64,000 nucleotides of DNA, taken from positions 3,312,869 to 3,376,868 of the forward strand of contig NZ_KV917378.1 of NCBI RefSeq assembly GCF_002019735.1. Direction: 5' to 3'. How positions within the stretch are numbered: the stretch's first letter is position 1; every line of letters begins with the position of its first letter. The notes under the pieces are model-generated. The model saw only the letters and a program-made list of their open reading frames with translations. It ran no database searches and had not been told where the DNA came from. This DNA is from Salipaludibacillus agaradhaerens. GTDB taxonomy: Bacteria; Bacillota; Bacilli; Bacillales; Salisediminibacteriaceae. Positions 8,856 through 17,667 of this stretch are shown here, in pieces. Both the position numbers and the translations under genes were made by a program.

Positions 8856-9051
8856 TTGATATATTCGTGTTTTTGAATGGATAACGACGACATTCTGAGT
8901 GCACTTACTCTTTAAACAGGCCGAATAGAAATTGATTGTTTAGTAATATTTCTTAATTTAAGACTATAATAATCCTATTGAAATTAAAGAGATAAAGCCC
9001 GATACTAGATAAAGTAGTGAAAATTTAAAACCAAAGGGAGGTGAAACTAAA

Positions 9052-12000
9052 GTGAAAGTCAGACATTTAATTTTTTTATTAGTCTTACTATTTTCTCTCG
9101 TCCACTTTAGTTCACAATATACGCTTGCTGAGGAAGAAAATGATGAGCAAGTAAGCCAAGAAAAAATAGAAGGTGAAGGAGAGAGTTCAGAAAAAGAAAA
9201 TGATGACAATTTGTCATCAGAAGAAAGCGAGCATAGTCCTTCAGAAGAGAATAATAATGAAAATCCAGAAGTTGACTCTAATGAAAGTCTTATAGAAAAT
9301 GAAGAAATAATCGAAGTAGAAGCAGAAGAGCCCATAGAAGTAAGCAGTATGGTTTCTGATGGGAATCTTTTCAAAAGAGGTGACAGTGACCCGAGAATCA
9401 TTCAATTAAAAATCGATTTAGCTAAGCTAGGGTTCCCTGTTTCTAATAACCCCAATGAAAACTTTGGGCCATCTACGGAAGAGGCAGTAAAAGATTTTCA
9501 AAGTTACTTCGCTATCGAGGTACATGGAATGGCTGATGAAACCACGTTAAATAAGATAGATGAGATTCTATCAACACCTCTACAAAACGGAGGAAATCAT
9601 GCGGATGCCATCACCTTGAAGGAGAACTTGTCTAAGTTAGGATTTCACGTGTCGAATAATCCTAACACGGCTTATGGTCCAACGACAGAACGTAGAGTAA
9701 GAGAGTTTCAAGCGTTCTATAACTTACGAGAAAATGGTATTGCAGATGAAGTGACGTTGGCAAAGATTGAAGAGTTAATCAACACCCCGATGTCGCGAGG
9801 GGATTACCGTCAAGATGTAGTGGATTTAAAGGTTAAACTAGCAGAGGTAGGTTTTGCAGTTTCAGCTAATCCCAACCCTCAATTTGGCCCATCGACAGAA
9901 CGGATAGTAAAAGATTTTCAAAGTTACTATGGTCTAGAAAGTCATGGAAGGGCAGATAACGCTACGTTAGCCAAAATAGAAGAGGTGTTAGGGAGCCCCT
10001 TTAGAAGTGGTCGAAACCATGAAGATACGATAACCTTAAAGGAGAATCTATCGAGACTAGGTTTTCATGTATCCGATAATCCAAACACTGCTTATGGACC
10101 TTCTACGGAGGCGCGAGTCAAAGAATTTCAATCGTATTATGGGTTAGTGGCGAATGGAATAGGCGATGAGGTGACGTTGGCAAAGCTAGAAGAGCTTTTA
10201 TCGAGTTCTTTCCAAAATGGAGAGAGTCATGAGGATGTTATCACTCTTAAGGAGAACTTATCTAAGTTAGGATTTCATGTATCAGACAATCCTAACACGG
10301 TATATGGTCCTATGACAGAACGGCGAGTCAGAGAGTTCCAAGCTTACTATGGGTTAGTGGTAAATGGGATGGCAGATGAAGCCACGTTAAACAAGATCGA
10401 TGAGATTCTATCAACACCTCTACAAAACGGAGGAAATCATGCGGATGCCATCACCTTGAAGGAGCACTTGTCTAAGTTAGGATTCCACGTGTCGAATAAT
10501 CCAAACACGGCTTATGGTCCAACGACAGAACGTAGAGTAAGAGAGTTTCAAGCGTTCTATAACTTACGAGAAAATGGTATCGCAGATGAAGTGACGTTGG
10601 CAAAGATTGAAGAGTTAATCAACACCCCGATGTCGCGAGGGGATTATCGGCAAGATGTGGTAGATTTAAAGATTAAGCTAGCAGAGATAGGATTTGCGAT
10701 TTCACCCGATCCGACTCCCCAATTTGGTCCATCAACAGAACAGGCGGTAAAAGATTTTCAAAGTTACTATGGGTTAAGTAGTAGTGGTATTGTAAATGAT
10801 GCCACTCTAAATAAAATTGAAGAGATACTAAACTCACCATTTAGAAACGGACGGAACCATGAAGATACGATTACCTTAAAAGAGAATTTGTCTAAGTTAG
10901 GTTTTCATGTATCTAACAATCCTAACACGGCTTATGGCCCATCGACAGAATTGAGAGTGATAGAGTTCCAACAGTACTATGGACTTGTCGTAAATGGTAT
11001 AGCAGACCAACCGACGTTAAATAGAATACAAGAAATTCTTAATTGGTATCTCCGTAATGGTCAAAGTCATGAGGATGTTATCCAGTTAAAAGAGGATTTA
11101 GCGAGACTAGGTTATCATATATCAAATAATCCAAATGAAAATTATGGACCAGCTACTGAAAGGGAAGTAAGGAATTTTCAATCTGATAATGGGTTGAGAG
11201 TTAGTGGGATTGCTGATCAAGTAACACTTGATGCCATACAATCATTATTAAAAAATGAACCTGTTATAAGATATACTCAATACAACTATACTATAGATGA
11301 TATGGTGAGGACTCAATTGCAAGTTAGTCCAAGGACAGACTTGTACAGGACAAAAATTGCCTATGTATCGAGTGATCATGTAAATAGGCAAGGTAGTACA
11401 GGAACGGTTACCGCTTCTGTATTGAATGTTAGGTTTGAGCCTAATACAAGGTTAAATAGCATTGGTACCATTAATTCAGGTGCAAAAGTTACAATTATAG
11501 GGACGGAAAAAGATACAAGTCCTAGCTCTAATAGAACTTGGTATGCAATTGAGTACCCACATGGACAAAATTGGCAGTTTGCTAGAATGGCTGATGTAAA
11601 GAGAATGGTAAATCCTAATAGTTTTTCTTTGAATGTTAATAATCAAGATATGTATCAATTTTTAGTTTTATCTGAAACATCGGGCGTTTCGGCGACATAC
11701 TTGAATAATCAATTAATAGGCAAAGGAATTTTAGAAGGTAGAGGAACTACATTTAAAAATGCAGCTGAGAAATATAGCATTAATGAATTTTATTTACTTT
11801 CACATGCTATCTTAGAAACTGGTAACGGTAATTCTCCTCTTGCAAACGGAAGTATTGAAGTGGGGCAGATTTCTGCTAATAGATGGGTAGTTTATACACC
11901 TAATAGTACTCACATTGCTGAAAGGTCAGGGAGTACTTGGAACGTTCAACAAGTGAGTAGTTATAGCAGAAGTCAAGCTACCAATATTCGTAAAACATAT

Positions 12001-12312
12001 AATATGTTTGGGATAGGTGCTGTTGACATTGACACCTATGTAAGAGGGGCGATTAGAGCGTATGAAGAAGCGTGGTTTACACCTGCAGCAGCAATAGATG
12101 GTGGGACAAAATTTATAGCCGAGTCTTATGTCCACCATCCAACTTTTGCACAAGATACTTTATATAAAATGAGGTGGAACCCTCAGATACGGGGCACACA
12201 CCAATACGCTACAGACATTGGGTGGGCTCAAAAGCAAACAGCCAATATATTTAAACACTACCAAGCACAGAGTAATCTTCGAAGAACATTTGACATTCCA
12301 AGGTATAAATAA
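9052..12312 (+). CDS. Secreted glucosaminidase with nine peptidoglycan-binding repeats and SH3 domain
   Basis: 1086 residues; GTG start after a strong GGGAGGTGA. N-terminal signal peptide (about 1-26, cut near TLA-EEE), then a very acidic Glu/Ser/Asn-rich linker to about 105. Nine tandem peptidoglycan-binding_1-type repeats of exactly 70 residues follow (about 110-739; consensus LKxxLxxLGFxVSxNPNxxYGPxTE then VxxFQ). A bacterial SH3 domain lies at about 784-850 (TASVLNVRFEPN) and a LytD/Atl-type endo-beta-N-acetylglucosaminidase domain at about 878-1075, with presumed catalytic Glu near 922 in HAILETGNG and WAQKQTANIFKHY near the end. It is expected to bind and cut wall glycan during growth or cell separation. 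It is monocistronic: a terminator precedes and follows it. Parts of the repeat array are almost identical at DNA level, pointing to recent internal duplication. Confidence 0.9.
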   Translation: MKVRHLIFLLVLLFSLVHFSSQYTLAEEENDEQVSQEKIEGEGESSEKENDDNLSSEESEHSPSEENNNENPEVDSNESLIENEEIIEVEAEEPIEVSSMVSDGNLFKRGDSDPRIIQLKIDLAKLGFPVSNNPNENFGPSTEEAVKDFQSYFAIEVHGMADETTLNKIDEILSTPLQNGGNHADAITLKENLSKLGFHVSNNPNTAYGPTTERRVREFQAFYNLRENGIADEVTLAKIEELINTPMSRGDYRQDVVDLKVKLAEVGFAVSANPNPQFGPSTERIVKDFQSYYGLESHGRADNATLAKIEEVLGSPFRSGRNHEDTITLKENLSRLGFHVSDNPNTAYGPSTEARVKEFQSYYGLVANGIGDEVTLAKLEELLSSSFQNGESHEDVITLKENLSKLGFHVSDNPNTVYGPMTERRVREFQAYYGLVVNGMADEATLNKIDEILSTPLQNGGNHADAITLKEHLSKLGFHVSNNPNTAYGPTTERRVREFQAFYNLRENGIADEVTLAKIEELINTPMSRGDYRQDVVDLKIKLAEIGFAISPDPTPQFGPSTEQAVKDFQSYYGLSSSGIVNDATLNKIEEILNSPFRNGRNHEDTITLKENLSKLGFHVSNNPNTAYGPSTELRVIEFQQYYGLVVNGIADQPTLNRIQEILNWYLRNGQSHEDVIQLKEDLARLGYHISNNPNENYGPATEREVRNFQSDNGLRVSGIADQVTLDAIQSLLKNEPVIRYTQYNYTIDDMVRTQLQVSPRTDLYRTKIAYVSSDHVNRQGSTGTVTASVLNVRFEPNTRLNSIGTINSGAKVTIIGTEKDTSPSSNRTWYAIEYPHGQNWQFARMADVKRMVNPNSFSLNVNNQDMYQFLVLSETSGVSATYLNNQLIGKGILEGRGTTFKNAAEKYSINEFYLLSHAILETGNGNSPLANGSIEVGQISANRWVVYTPNSTHIAERSGSTWNVQQVSSYSRSQATNIRKTYNMFGIGAVDIDTYVRGAIRAYEEAWFTPAAAIDGGTKFIAESYVHHPTFAQDTLYKMRWNPQIRGTHQYATDIGWAQKQTANIFKHYQAQSNLRRTFDIPRYK
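9379..11268 (+). repeat. Nine in-frame 210-bp tandem repeats (peptidoglycan-binding modules)
   Basis: Nine coding repeats of 210 bp inside the glucosaminidase gene. A block around 9570-9800 is nearly identical to one around 10410-10640, an offset of 840 bp, i.e. four repeat units. This shows duplication of a four-unit block after the single units had diverged. Confidence 0.85.
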
Positions 12313-12335
12313 TTCTAAATACAACTTATATAATT

Positions 12336-12379
12336 AACCGAGTGATGGACACAATAAGTGCAGTCATTCGGTTTTTTAT
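12336..12379 (+). terminator. Terminator after the glucosaminidase gene
   Basis: AACCGAGTGA / TCATTCGGTT stem (one G-T pair) followed by TTTTATT. Confidence 0.8.
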
Positions 12380-12470
12380 TTCTTTTGTTCGCTTTTATTA
12401 TTCCCATAATTAAGGTTGGCTAAACGCCGTTAATAATATTATAATGAAAGTCGAGAATTGTTTTATTTTA

Positions 12471-12628
12471 TCACAGATAGCCGTCCGTAAAACTCTTGGG
12501 TCAAAATAGAGAGGAAAGCTAACTCTATTTAGCCGTGCGATAAGGATGCTAAGTCTCTATTCATAACTCGAATTAGTGGGATAAGAATAATACTCCCCCT
12601 GATTGAAGCTTCGTAGCGACGATTTTGT
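12471..12628. repeat. Two-hairpin intergenic repeat, copy A
   Basis: Copy of the family whose full form starts TCACAGATAAGCGTCCGTAA, carries CAAAATAGAGAGG, and ends CTGATTGAAGCTTCGTTTTAT. Both ends are present here, but the 5' hairpin arm is eroded (ACGGACGC has become CCGTGCGA). The remaining 350 bases before the next gene show no ORF or clear signal. Confidence 0.7.
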
Positions 12629-12980
12629 ATATTATTTTTTATCTATAAAGAACTACAGTTTATGTTTTACTGTTCAAAGGGGTTTTAAAGTGTCAGTTTA
12701 GTGTTAAGCTGGATTCAAAGTACGGTAAAGGTATTTTATTTTACGGTTTAATGCTGTTGAAATATGAGATGAATTCATGATAGATGAATTAAATTAATTT
12801 ATACTTAATGGGCGTTTTAGTTAAATGATATGTAACAAGAAGAAAAGCAAAAGAATGAGGTTATGAAGTCTTCCTTCTGCGTATAAAAAGTCATACAAAT
12901 ATAATCAGGTAGTCTGATTCTCCTCATAAGCAGGTTATAGTGTGGATTTAAGGTTTAGTTAAAGGAAAGAGGTTTTAAAT

Positions 12981-14396
12981 ATGACGAATATTGGCGAATC
13001 AAGAAGCCATAGGTTTTTTCTAATAGCTGGAGATTTGTTTTGTATTCTTGCGGCCTATATTAGTGCGTTTTATATACGTTATTTAGATTTCCCAGATCGC
13101 AACTGGGAAGCATTTATCTCTTTACTTCCATGGATTTTGCTTATCGGATTATTTTTTATCTCAGTGTACGAATTATATGCATTAGATAGGAAGAATACGA
13201 TCAGTGATATTGTGAGAAAAATTCTCGTGGCATCTTCTTTAATGACTTTTTTAACGATGGCAGCTTCTTATTTATTCAGAGAGTTTGCAATGCCGCGGTC
13301 AGTTGTGTTAATTGCAGCGGTATTTATGGTTATTTTAATGGTGATTTTTAAGGTCATTTATTTAAAACTTACGAGAGGATCCGTCATTGGGAAAGTCTTG
13401 CTTATTGGGAATGAATCGAATACCGATAAACTTATTAATAAAATTAAGCATCCTATGTTGAAAGGAACGAAGGTTCAGCATATTTCTGGTGACAGTTCTA
13501 TAGAGCATATAGGCTATTGTTTGGAAGATTGTGATTATGTTGTTTTGTGTACCGATATATCAAAAGAATCAAAATCTCAAGTGATTTATCATGCGATGGA
13601 GCGTAATAAAGTCGTCTATGTGATTCCAACACTTTATGAGTTGCTGTTACAACGTGCATCTATTACGCCATTAGAAGACACACTTGTTATGGGTGTACAG
13701 CCATTCGGACTTACGTGGGATAAAGTCTTTGTAAAGCGAGTATTTGATTTTGTAGCATCGTTATTATTATTAGTACTTATCTCCCCACTCATGTTATTTG
13801 TAGCTATAATTGTTAAATTAGATGATCCGAAGGGGAAGGTTATCTATTCACAAGAACGACTGGGAAAACATGATAAACCATTTACGATTTATAAATTTCG
13901 TTCAATGATTACGGGAGCTGAAAATAAGACAGGCCCTGTTTTAGCAACATCTGATGATGATAGGATTACGAAGGTTGGCAAATTCATTCGCTCGACACGT
14001 CTTGATGAGCTTCCTCAATTGTTTAATGTGCTAAAAGGAGATATGTCCTTAGTAGGTCCACGACCTGAGAGAGAATTCTTTATTAAGCAATTGTCGGAGG
14101 AATATTATCATTATGGGTATCGTAACAGAGTTCAACCTGGTATAACGGGTTACGCACAAGTTATGGGAAAATACAGCACAGGGGTAGAGGATAAGCTACG
14201 ATTCGACCTTTATTATATTAGAAATTACAGCCTTTGGCTTGATATAATCATTTTATTAAAAACGTTTCTCGTCATTTTTGACCGTTCAAAATCTGAAGGG
14301 ACTGGTGACGCATCTGAAGATAAGGATAAGAGTGACGGGGATAGGCAAGAAGTGCCTAAAACAACGACTAAATCACGATCAACACTGAATTTATAG
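12981..14396 (+). CDS. Undecaprenyl-phosphate sugar-1-phosphate transferase (exopolysaccharide/teichuronic type)
   Basis: 471 residues. The N-terminal half has about four or five hydrophobic membrane helices (to about 130), then a cytoplasmic nucleotide-fold segment (VLLIGNESNTDKL), another membrane helix (near 255-277) and the bacterial sugar transferase catalytic domain. The catalytic domain shows the signature blocks VIYSQERLGKHDKPFTIYKF, RSMITGAE, TRLDELPQLFNVLKGDMSLV, GPRPE and GITGYAQV. Such enzymes move a sugar-1-phosphate from a UDP-sugar to undecaprenyl phosphate and start a lipid-linked surface glycan. The C-terminal 50 residues are a charged low-complexity tail. It is followed 40 bases later by a nucleotide-sugar epimerase, which could make its substrate. 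The exact sugar (glucose, galactose or GalNAc) cannot be read from sequence. Confidence 0.88.
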   Translation: MTNIGESRSHRFFLIAGDLFCILAAYISAFYIRYLDFPDRNWEAFISLLPWILLIGLFFISVYELYALDRKNTISDIVRKILVASSLMTFLTMAASYLFREFAMPRSVVLIAAVFMVILMVIFKVIYLKLTRGSVIGKVLLIGNESNTDKLINKIKHPMLKGTKVQHISGDSSIEHIGYCLEDCDYVVLCTDISKESKSQVIYHAMERNKVVYVIPTLYELLLQRASITPLEDTLVMGVQPFGLTWDKVFVKRVFDFVASLLLLVLISPLMLFVAIIVKLDDPKGKVIYSQERLGKHDKPFTIYKFRSMITGAENKTGPVLATSDDDRITKVGKFIRSTRLDELPQLFNVLKGDMSLVGPRPEREFFIKQLSEEYYHYGYRNRVQPGITGYAQVMGKYSTGVEDKLRFDLYYIRNYSLWLDIIILLKTFLVIFDRSKSEGTGDASEDKDKSDGDRQEVPKTTTKSRSTLNL

Positions 14397-14436
14397 GATG
14401 CTGTAGAATAGTGACTCTAAGGACAGGAGATGACGT

Positions 14437-15381
14437 ATGGAGACTGTATTAATAACAGGGGGCGCTGGATTTATTGGCTCTCATGTTACTGACGCTCTTG
14501 TAGAGAATGGGCAGGAGATTGTTGTACTTGATAATCTATCAACAGGTAGTACAGAGAATATCAATTCATCTTCTTCTGTCACATTTATTGAGGGTGATGT
14601 GAGGGATGAAGCCCTTGTAGAAAATATCTTTCGAAAAAACCCTGATATATCGGGTGTTATTCATTTAGCTGCCCAAAGTAAGGTGGCGCCTTCACTTGAT
14701 GACCCACTAGAGGATTTAATGATTAACGTGAAAGGGACTGTCACAGTCTTGGAAGCTTCAAGAAGACATGGGGTCAAAACGTTCGTTTATGCTTCTTCTG
14801 CAGCTGTATACGGCCACGTGGAGAGTTTACCTATTTCTGAGGAGGACCGTGTTAAACCGCTATCCCCATATGGAGCCTCCAAACTTGCTGCGGAGCAATA
14901 TGTTCAAACTTTTGGTACTCTTTATGATATGAATGTAAGTGCTCTCAGGTTTGCGAATGTTTATGGTCCAAGACAAAGTGCTGATACAGAAGCAGGAGTC
15001 ATCACAATTTTTATTGAAAAATTATTGTCAGGACGTACGCCATACATTCAAGGGGATGGTGAGCAGACCCGTGATTTCGTCTATGTAGACGATGTTGTTA
15101 ATGCGGTAATCACGCCATTTTTAAATAGCAAGGAAATGAAGGTTAATGGGGTATTTAACGTTAGTTCTCAGTCTCAAACGCCAATTAATCAGTTGTTAGA
15201 AGTGCTCTGTAAAGAAGTGGGGAACACATTTAACCCTGATTACGGTCCGGTAAGGGCGGGGGATATTAAGCATAGTTATTTAAGTCATGATAAATTAACT
15301 AAAGTATCTAATTGGAGGCCTCAAACCCCTCTAAACGAGGGATTAAAACGTACTGTTCAATATTATCGATCGTTATATTAA
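14437..15381 (+). CDS. NAD-dependent nucleotide-sugar epimerase (GalE-like)
   Basis: 314 residues, short-chain dehydrogenase/extended class. N-terminal Rossmann motif TGGAGFIGSHV, catalytic SSAAVYG and YxxxK in SPYGASKLAAEQY, RFANVYGPRQ, and the substrate region GDGEQTRDFVYVDDVV. It is most similar in pattern to UDP-glucose or UDP-N-acetylglucosamine 4-epimerases. It probably supplies UDP-galactose or UDP-GalNAc to the sugar transferase just upstream, with which it forms a two-gene operon (ribosome site ACAGGAGATG, 40-base gap, terminator after). The sugar specificity is inferred. Confidence 0.85.
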   Translation: METVLITGGAGFIGSHVTDALVENGQEIVVLDNLSTGSTENINSSSSVTFIEGDVRDEALVENIFRKNPDISGVIHLAAQSKVAPSLDDPLEDLMINVKGTVTVLEASRRHGVKTFVYASSAAVYGHVESLPISEEDRVKPLSPYGASKLAAEQYVQTFGTLYDMNVSALRFANVYGPRQSADTEAGVITIFIEKLLSGRTPYIQGDGEQTRDFVYVDDVVNAVITPFLNSKEMKVNGVFNVSSQSQTPINQLLEVLCKEVGNTFNPDYGPVRAGDIKHSYLSHDKLTKVSNWRPQTPLNEGLKRTVQYYRSLY

Positions 15382-15430
15382 CAATCTTTACAAGTATCTT
15401 TATTTAAGTTAAATGTTTAATAGTTATAGC

Positions 15431-15496
15431 CCTCACCTAGAGCGCGTAGCTTAGGTGGGGATTTTTAAACAGATGGCGTCGAGGCTCCATCTGTTT
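15431..15496 (+). terminator. Two tandem terminator hairpins after the epimerase gene
   Basis: First stem CCTCACCTA / TAGGTGGGG followed by ATTTTT (15431-15466); second stem AACAGATGG / CCATCTGTT followed by TTC (15468-15496). Confidence 0.75.
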
Positions 15497-15497
15497 T

Positions 15498-15795
15498 CTC
15501 AATTCTTTAGCTTGTTGAAACGAGTACACTCTCTATTATTAATTCAGATAGCCCTCTTTTTAAGGTTCAAACTAAAATTTTCATCTAAGTTAGGTTTATT
15601 GTTATATTTGTAAATAAATCTTATCTCAATATATTCCTCTAAAAAGCGACTACTGTGATGGACGCTTGCTCCTCATGGGCTTTCTTTCAACTGAATAATA
15701 ATCATTATTTGCTCTGGCGTTTTAAAAACGTGCATTTTAAATAGAATACCTTTCGTGTTGGTAAACCATCATGACATTCGTCTACTAAAATAAAA
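15498..15795. other. Intergenic stretch without gene
   Basis: No credible ORF or RNA gene is visible. A short piece near 15645-15685 (GATGGACGCTTGCTCC...) faintly resembles the arms of common Bacillus intergenic repeats but is too degraded to claim. Confidence 0.4.
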
Positions 15796-15875
15796 TGTCC
15801 TGATTAACTCAGCTACTAATCAGTGGGAGGAAAACGAAAACCCTCCTGATTGAAGGCTCATTTTATGAGAGTAAG
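15796..15875. repeat. Two-hairpin intergenic repeat, copy C (3' half only)
   Basis: Carries the ATGTCCTGATTAACTCA block and the second hairpin: AATCAGTGGGAGG, loop AAAACGAAAA, then CCCTCCTGATT, ending TGAAGGCTCATTTTATGA. The 5' hairpin of the family is missing. Confidence 0.65.
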
Positions 15876-15894
15876 ATAAAATACATAAAATCAC

Positions 15895-15923
15895 TTGCGT
15901 ATGTTTTTGAGCTGATTTATAAT
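15895..15923 (+). promoter_or_regulatory. SigA-type promoter of arabino-oligosaccharide transporter 1
   Basis: TTGCGT, 17-base spacer, TATAAT. The AraR-like palindrome begins nine bases after the -10 box, placing it over the start site; the second transporter operon has a similar layout with an 11-base gap. Confidence 0.65.
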
Positions 15924-15931
15924 TATGTATA

Positions 15932-15947
15932 TCTCATACGTACAAGT
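15932..15947. promoter_or_regulatory. AraR-type operator 1 of transporter operon 1
   Basis: TCTCATACGTACAAGT, centred on ACGT, resembles the Bacillus AraR operator (ATTTGTACGTACAAAT). It overlaps the predicted transcription start. Confidence 0.7.
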
Positions 15948-15957
15948 AATGATAAAA

Positions 15958-15971
15958 TGAAAGCGCTTATT
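15958..15971. promoter_or_regulatory. Probable CcpA cre site of transporter operon 1
   Basis: TGAAAGCGCTTATT keeps the core of the cre consensus (TGWAANCGNTNWCA) with mismatches only at the 3' end. It suggests glucose repression downstream of the promoter. Confidence 0.55.
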
Positions 15972-16071
15972 TGATGGATTTGTGTTGTTTATAAACAAAT
16001 TTATACTAGTATTATAATAGTTTTTAGGTGAATCTACTATTTTTTATATTTTCTAATAATAACTTGTACGC

Positions 16072-16087
16072 ATGTTTGGTTGTGTTG
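16072..16087. promoter_or_regulatory. AraR-type operator 2 of transporter operon 1
   Basis: ACTTGTACGCATGTTT, a second half-degenerate palindrome of the AraR type, 140 bp centre to centre from the first. Paired operators would allow looping. Confidence 0.45.
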
Positions 16088-16264
16088 GAAGCTATATCAT
16101 AGTTTTTCGAAAGTTTAACCGTTCTATGTTTGATGTGGATGGCATGAGGTTTGACCATGAAGGGGTTTTACATGATGTTTGATAGGTATTTAATTGTTTA
16201 GATTATTATCTCAATCATCAAAGTCAGTCATTTTTACTTCTACAAAATAAAAGGAGGGTTTAAA

Positions 16265-17599
16265 ATGAGAAAAATGGTTTTAGCGGCACTATCAAGTGTT
16301 TTTCTACTGTCAGCATGTGGGGGAAACAATGCAAATGACGCCAGTGGAGACTTAGAGGAACAAACCGTTGTTGGGGACGACATTGAAGGGGCTACAGAGC
16401 TTACATTTTGGAATTTCCAAGAACTTCATACGCAATTTTTTGAAGACGCTGTCATTAGGTGGAATGAAGAAAATCCAGATCGTCCTATTCAGTTAATCGC
16501 GGAAACATACCCGTATGATCAAATGCATAATAATCTATTACTAGCACTTCAATCTGGCAGTGGCGCCCCAGATATAGCAGATATAGAGATTAGTCAATTT
16601 GCGAATTATTTACAAGGTGAGGTCCAGCTCGAAGCTTTGAATGATGTTGTTGAGCCTGAATTAGATGATTTAATTACTTCTAGATTTGATATTTATGCGA
16701 AAGACGGTAATTATTATGGAATTGACTATCATGTCGGGGCGACGGTGATGTTTTATAATGAAGAAATTATGAATGAAGCGGGTGTAGATATTGATTCTAT
16801 AGAAACTTGGGATGATTATGTGGAAGCAGGCGAACAAGTCGTAGCTAATACAGATGCTGTTATGACGACAGTAGAATCAGACGATCACTTTACTTTTTGG
16901 TGCTTAATCAGTCAAAGAGGCTCTGATTATTTTGACGAAAATGGTGACGTTATTCTTGATAATGAAACAAATGTTGACACACTGCAATTTATCTATGACC
17001 TTGTTTATGAGCATGAAATTGCAGAAATAGCTCCTGGAGGATACCATCATGCGGAAGAATATTATGGTTTTATGAATGATGGTGGCGCTGCCTCGTTGAT
17101 GATGCCGATGTGGTATATGGGACGATTTCTTGACTATATGGAAGATTTAGATGGAAAGATGCAGATTCGTCCTTTACCAATGTGGGAAGAAGGCGGTAAT
17201 CGTTCTGCTGGTATGGGTGGTACAGGGACAGTCGTAACGAATCAAACTGAGAACTCTGAATTGGCGAAAGATTTTTTAGCTTTTGCGAAATTGTCTGAAG
17301 AAGGCAATGTGAAACTTTGGGAAATACTTGGGTTTGACCCTCCAAGACACGATGTGTGGGATTCCCCTGCCATGGCAGAAGACAATCGTTTCTATCAATA
17401 TTTCCATGATGACATTTTTGAGATTCTTCATGATATTCGAGACGAAATTAATAACTTGAATATTACTGAACAGACAACAAATGCCCAACAGGAAATTAAC
17501 TCCAATGTGATGCACTCTGTTTTACGTGATCAAAGTAGAACTTCACAAGAAGCATTAGAAGATGCAGCAGATGCTATCAGAAGTCGGATGATAGAGTAA
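16265..17599 (+). CDS. Arabino-oligosaccharide ABC transporter, substrate-binding lipoprotein
   Basis: 444 residues. Signal peptide with lipobox FLLSACGG, so lipidated on Cys18 and anchored outside the membrane. The remainder is a family-1 extracellular solute-binding fold (ELTFWNFQELHTQFFED, LALQSGSGAPDIADIEI, YGIDYHVGATVMFYNEE, GMGGTGTVVTNQTENSELAKDFLAF). Strong ribosome site AAAGGAGGG. Its context is two permeases, an AraR-type regulator, an endo-arabinanase and AraR-like operators upstream, which points to arabinose oligomers as cargo, in the manner of AraN of B. subtilis. Substrate is inferred from context; the transport role is secure. Confidence 0.88.
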   Translation: MRKMVLAALSSVFLLSACGGNNANDASGDLEEQTVVGDDIEGATELTFWNFQELHTQFFEDAVIRWNEENPDRPIQLIAETYPYDQMHNNLLLALQSGSGAPDIADIEISQFANYLQGEVQLEALNDVVEPELDDLITSRFDIYAKDGNYYGIDYHVGATVMFYNEEIMNEAGVDIDSIETWDDYVEAGEQVVANTDAVMTTVESDDHFTFWCLISQRGSDYFDENGDVILDNETNVDTLQFIYDLVYEHEIAEIAPGGYHHAEEYYGFMNDGGAASLMMPMWYMGRFLDYMEDLDGKMQIRPLPMWEEGGNRSAGMGGTGTVVTNQTENSELAKDFLAFAKLSEEGNVKLWEILGFDPPRHDVWDSPAMAEDNRFYQYFHDDIFEILHDIRDEINNLNITEQTTNAQQEINSNVMHSVLRDQSRTSQEALEDAADAIRSRMIE

Positions 17600-17611
17600 A
17601 AAATAGCGGAT

Positions 17612-17643
17612 CTGCCCAGGAGACTTTGTAAGTTTCCTGGGCA
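17612..17643 (+). terminator. Hairpin between binding protein and permease genes
   Basis: TGCCCAGGA / TCCTGGGGCA stem with one bulged G and no strong U tract. It probably acts as a mild attenuator or 3' mRNA stabiliser that makes the binding protein more abundant than the permeases. Confidence 0.55.
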
Positions 17644-17667
17644 ATCAATTAAAAAGGAGGCCATGGC

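Noticed and set aside
8964..9401. Minus-strand 145-codon frame opposite the glucosaminidase start
   Set aside because: It is Ser-rich antisense to the acidic Glu/Ser linker, lacks a ribosome site and overlaps a well-supported gene.
9379..11268. Regular 210-bp repeats as a CRISPR or non-coding satellite array
   Set aside because: The period is far too long for CRISPR and the whole array is one open frame coding for peptidoglycan-binding modules.
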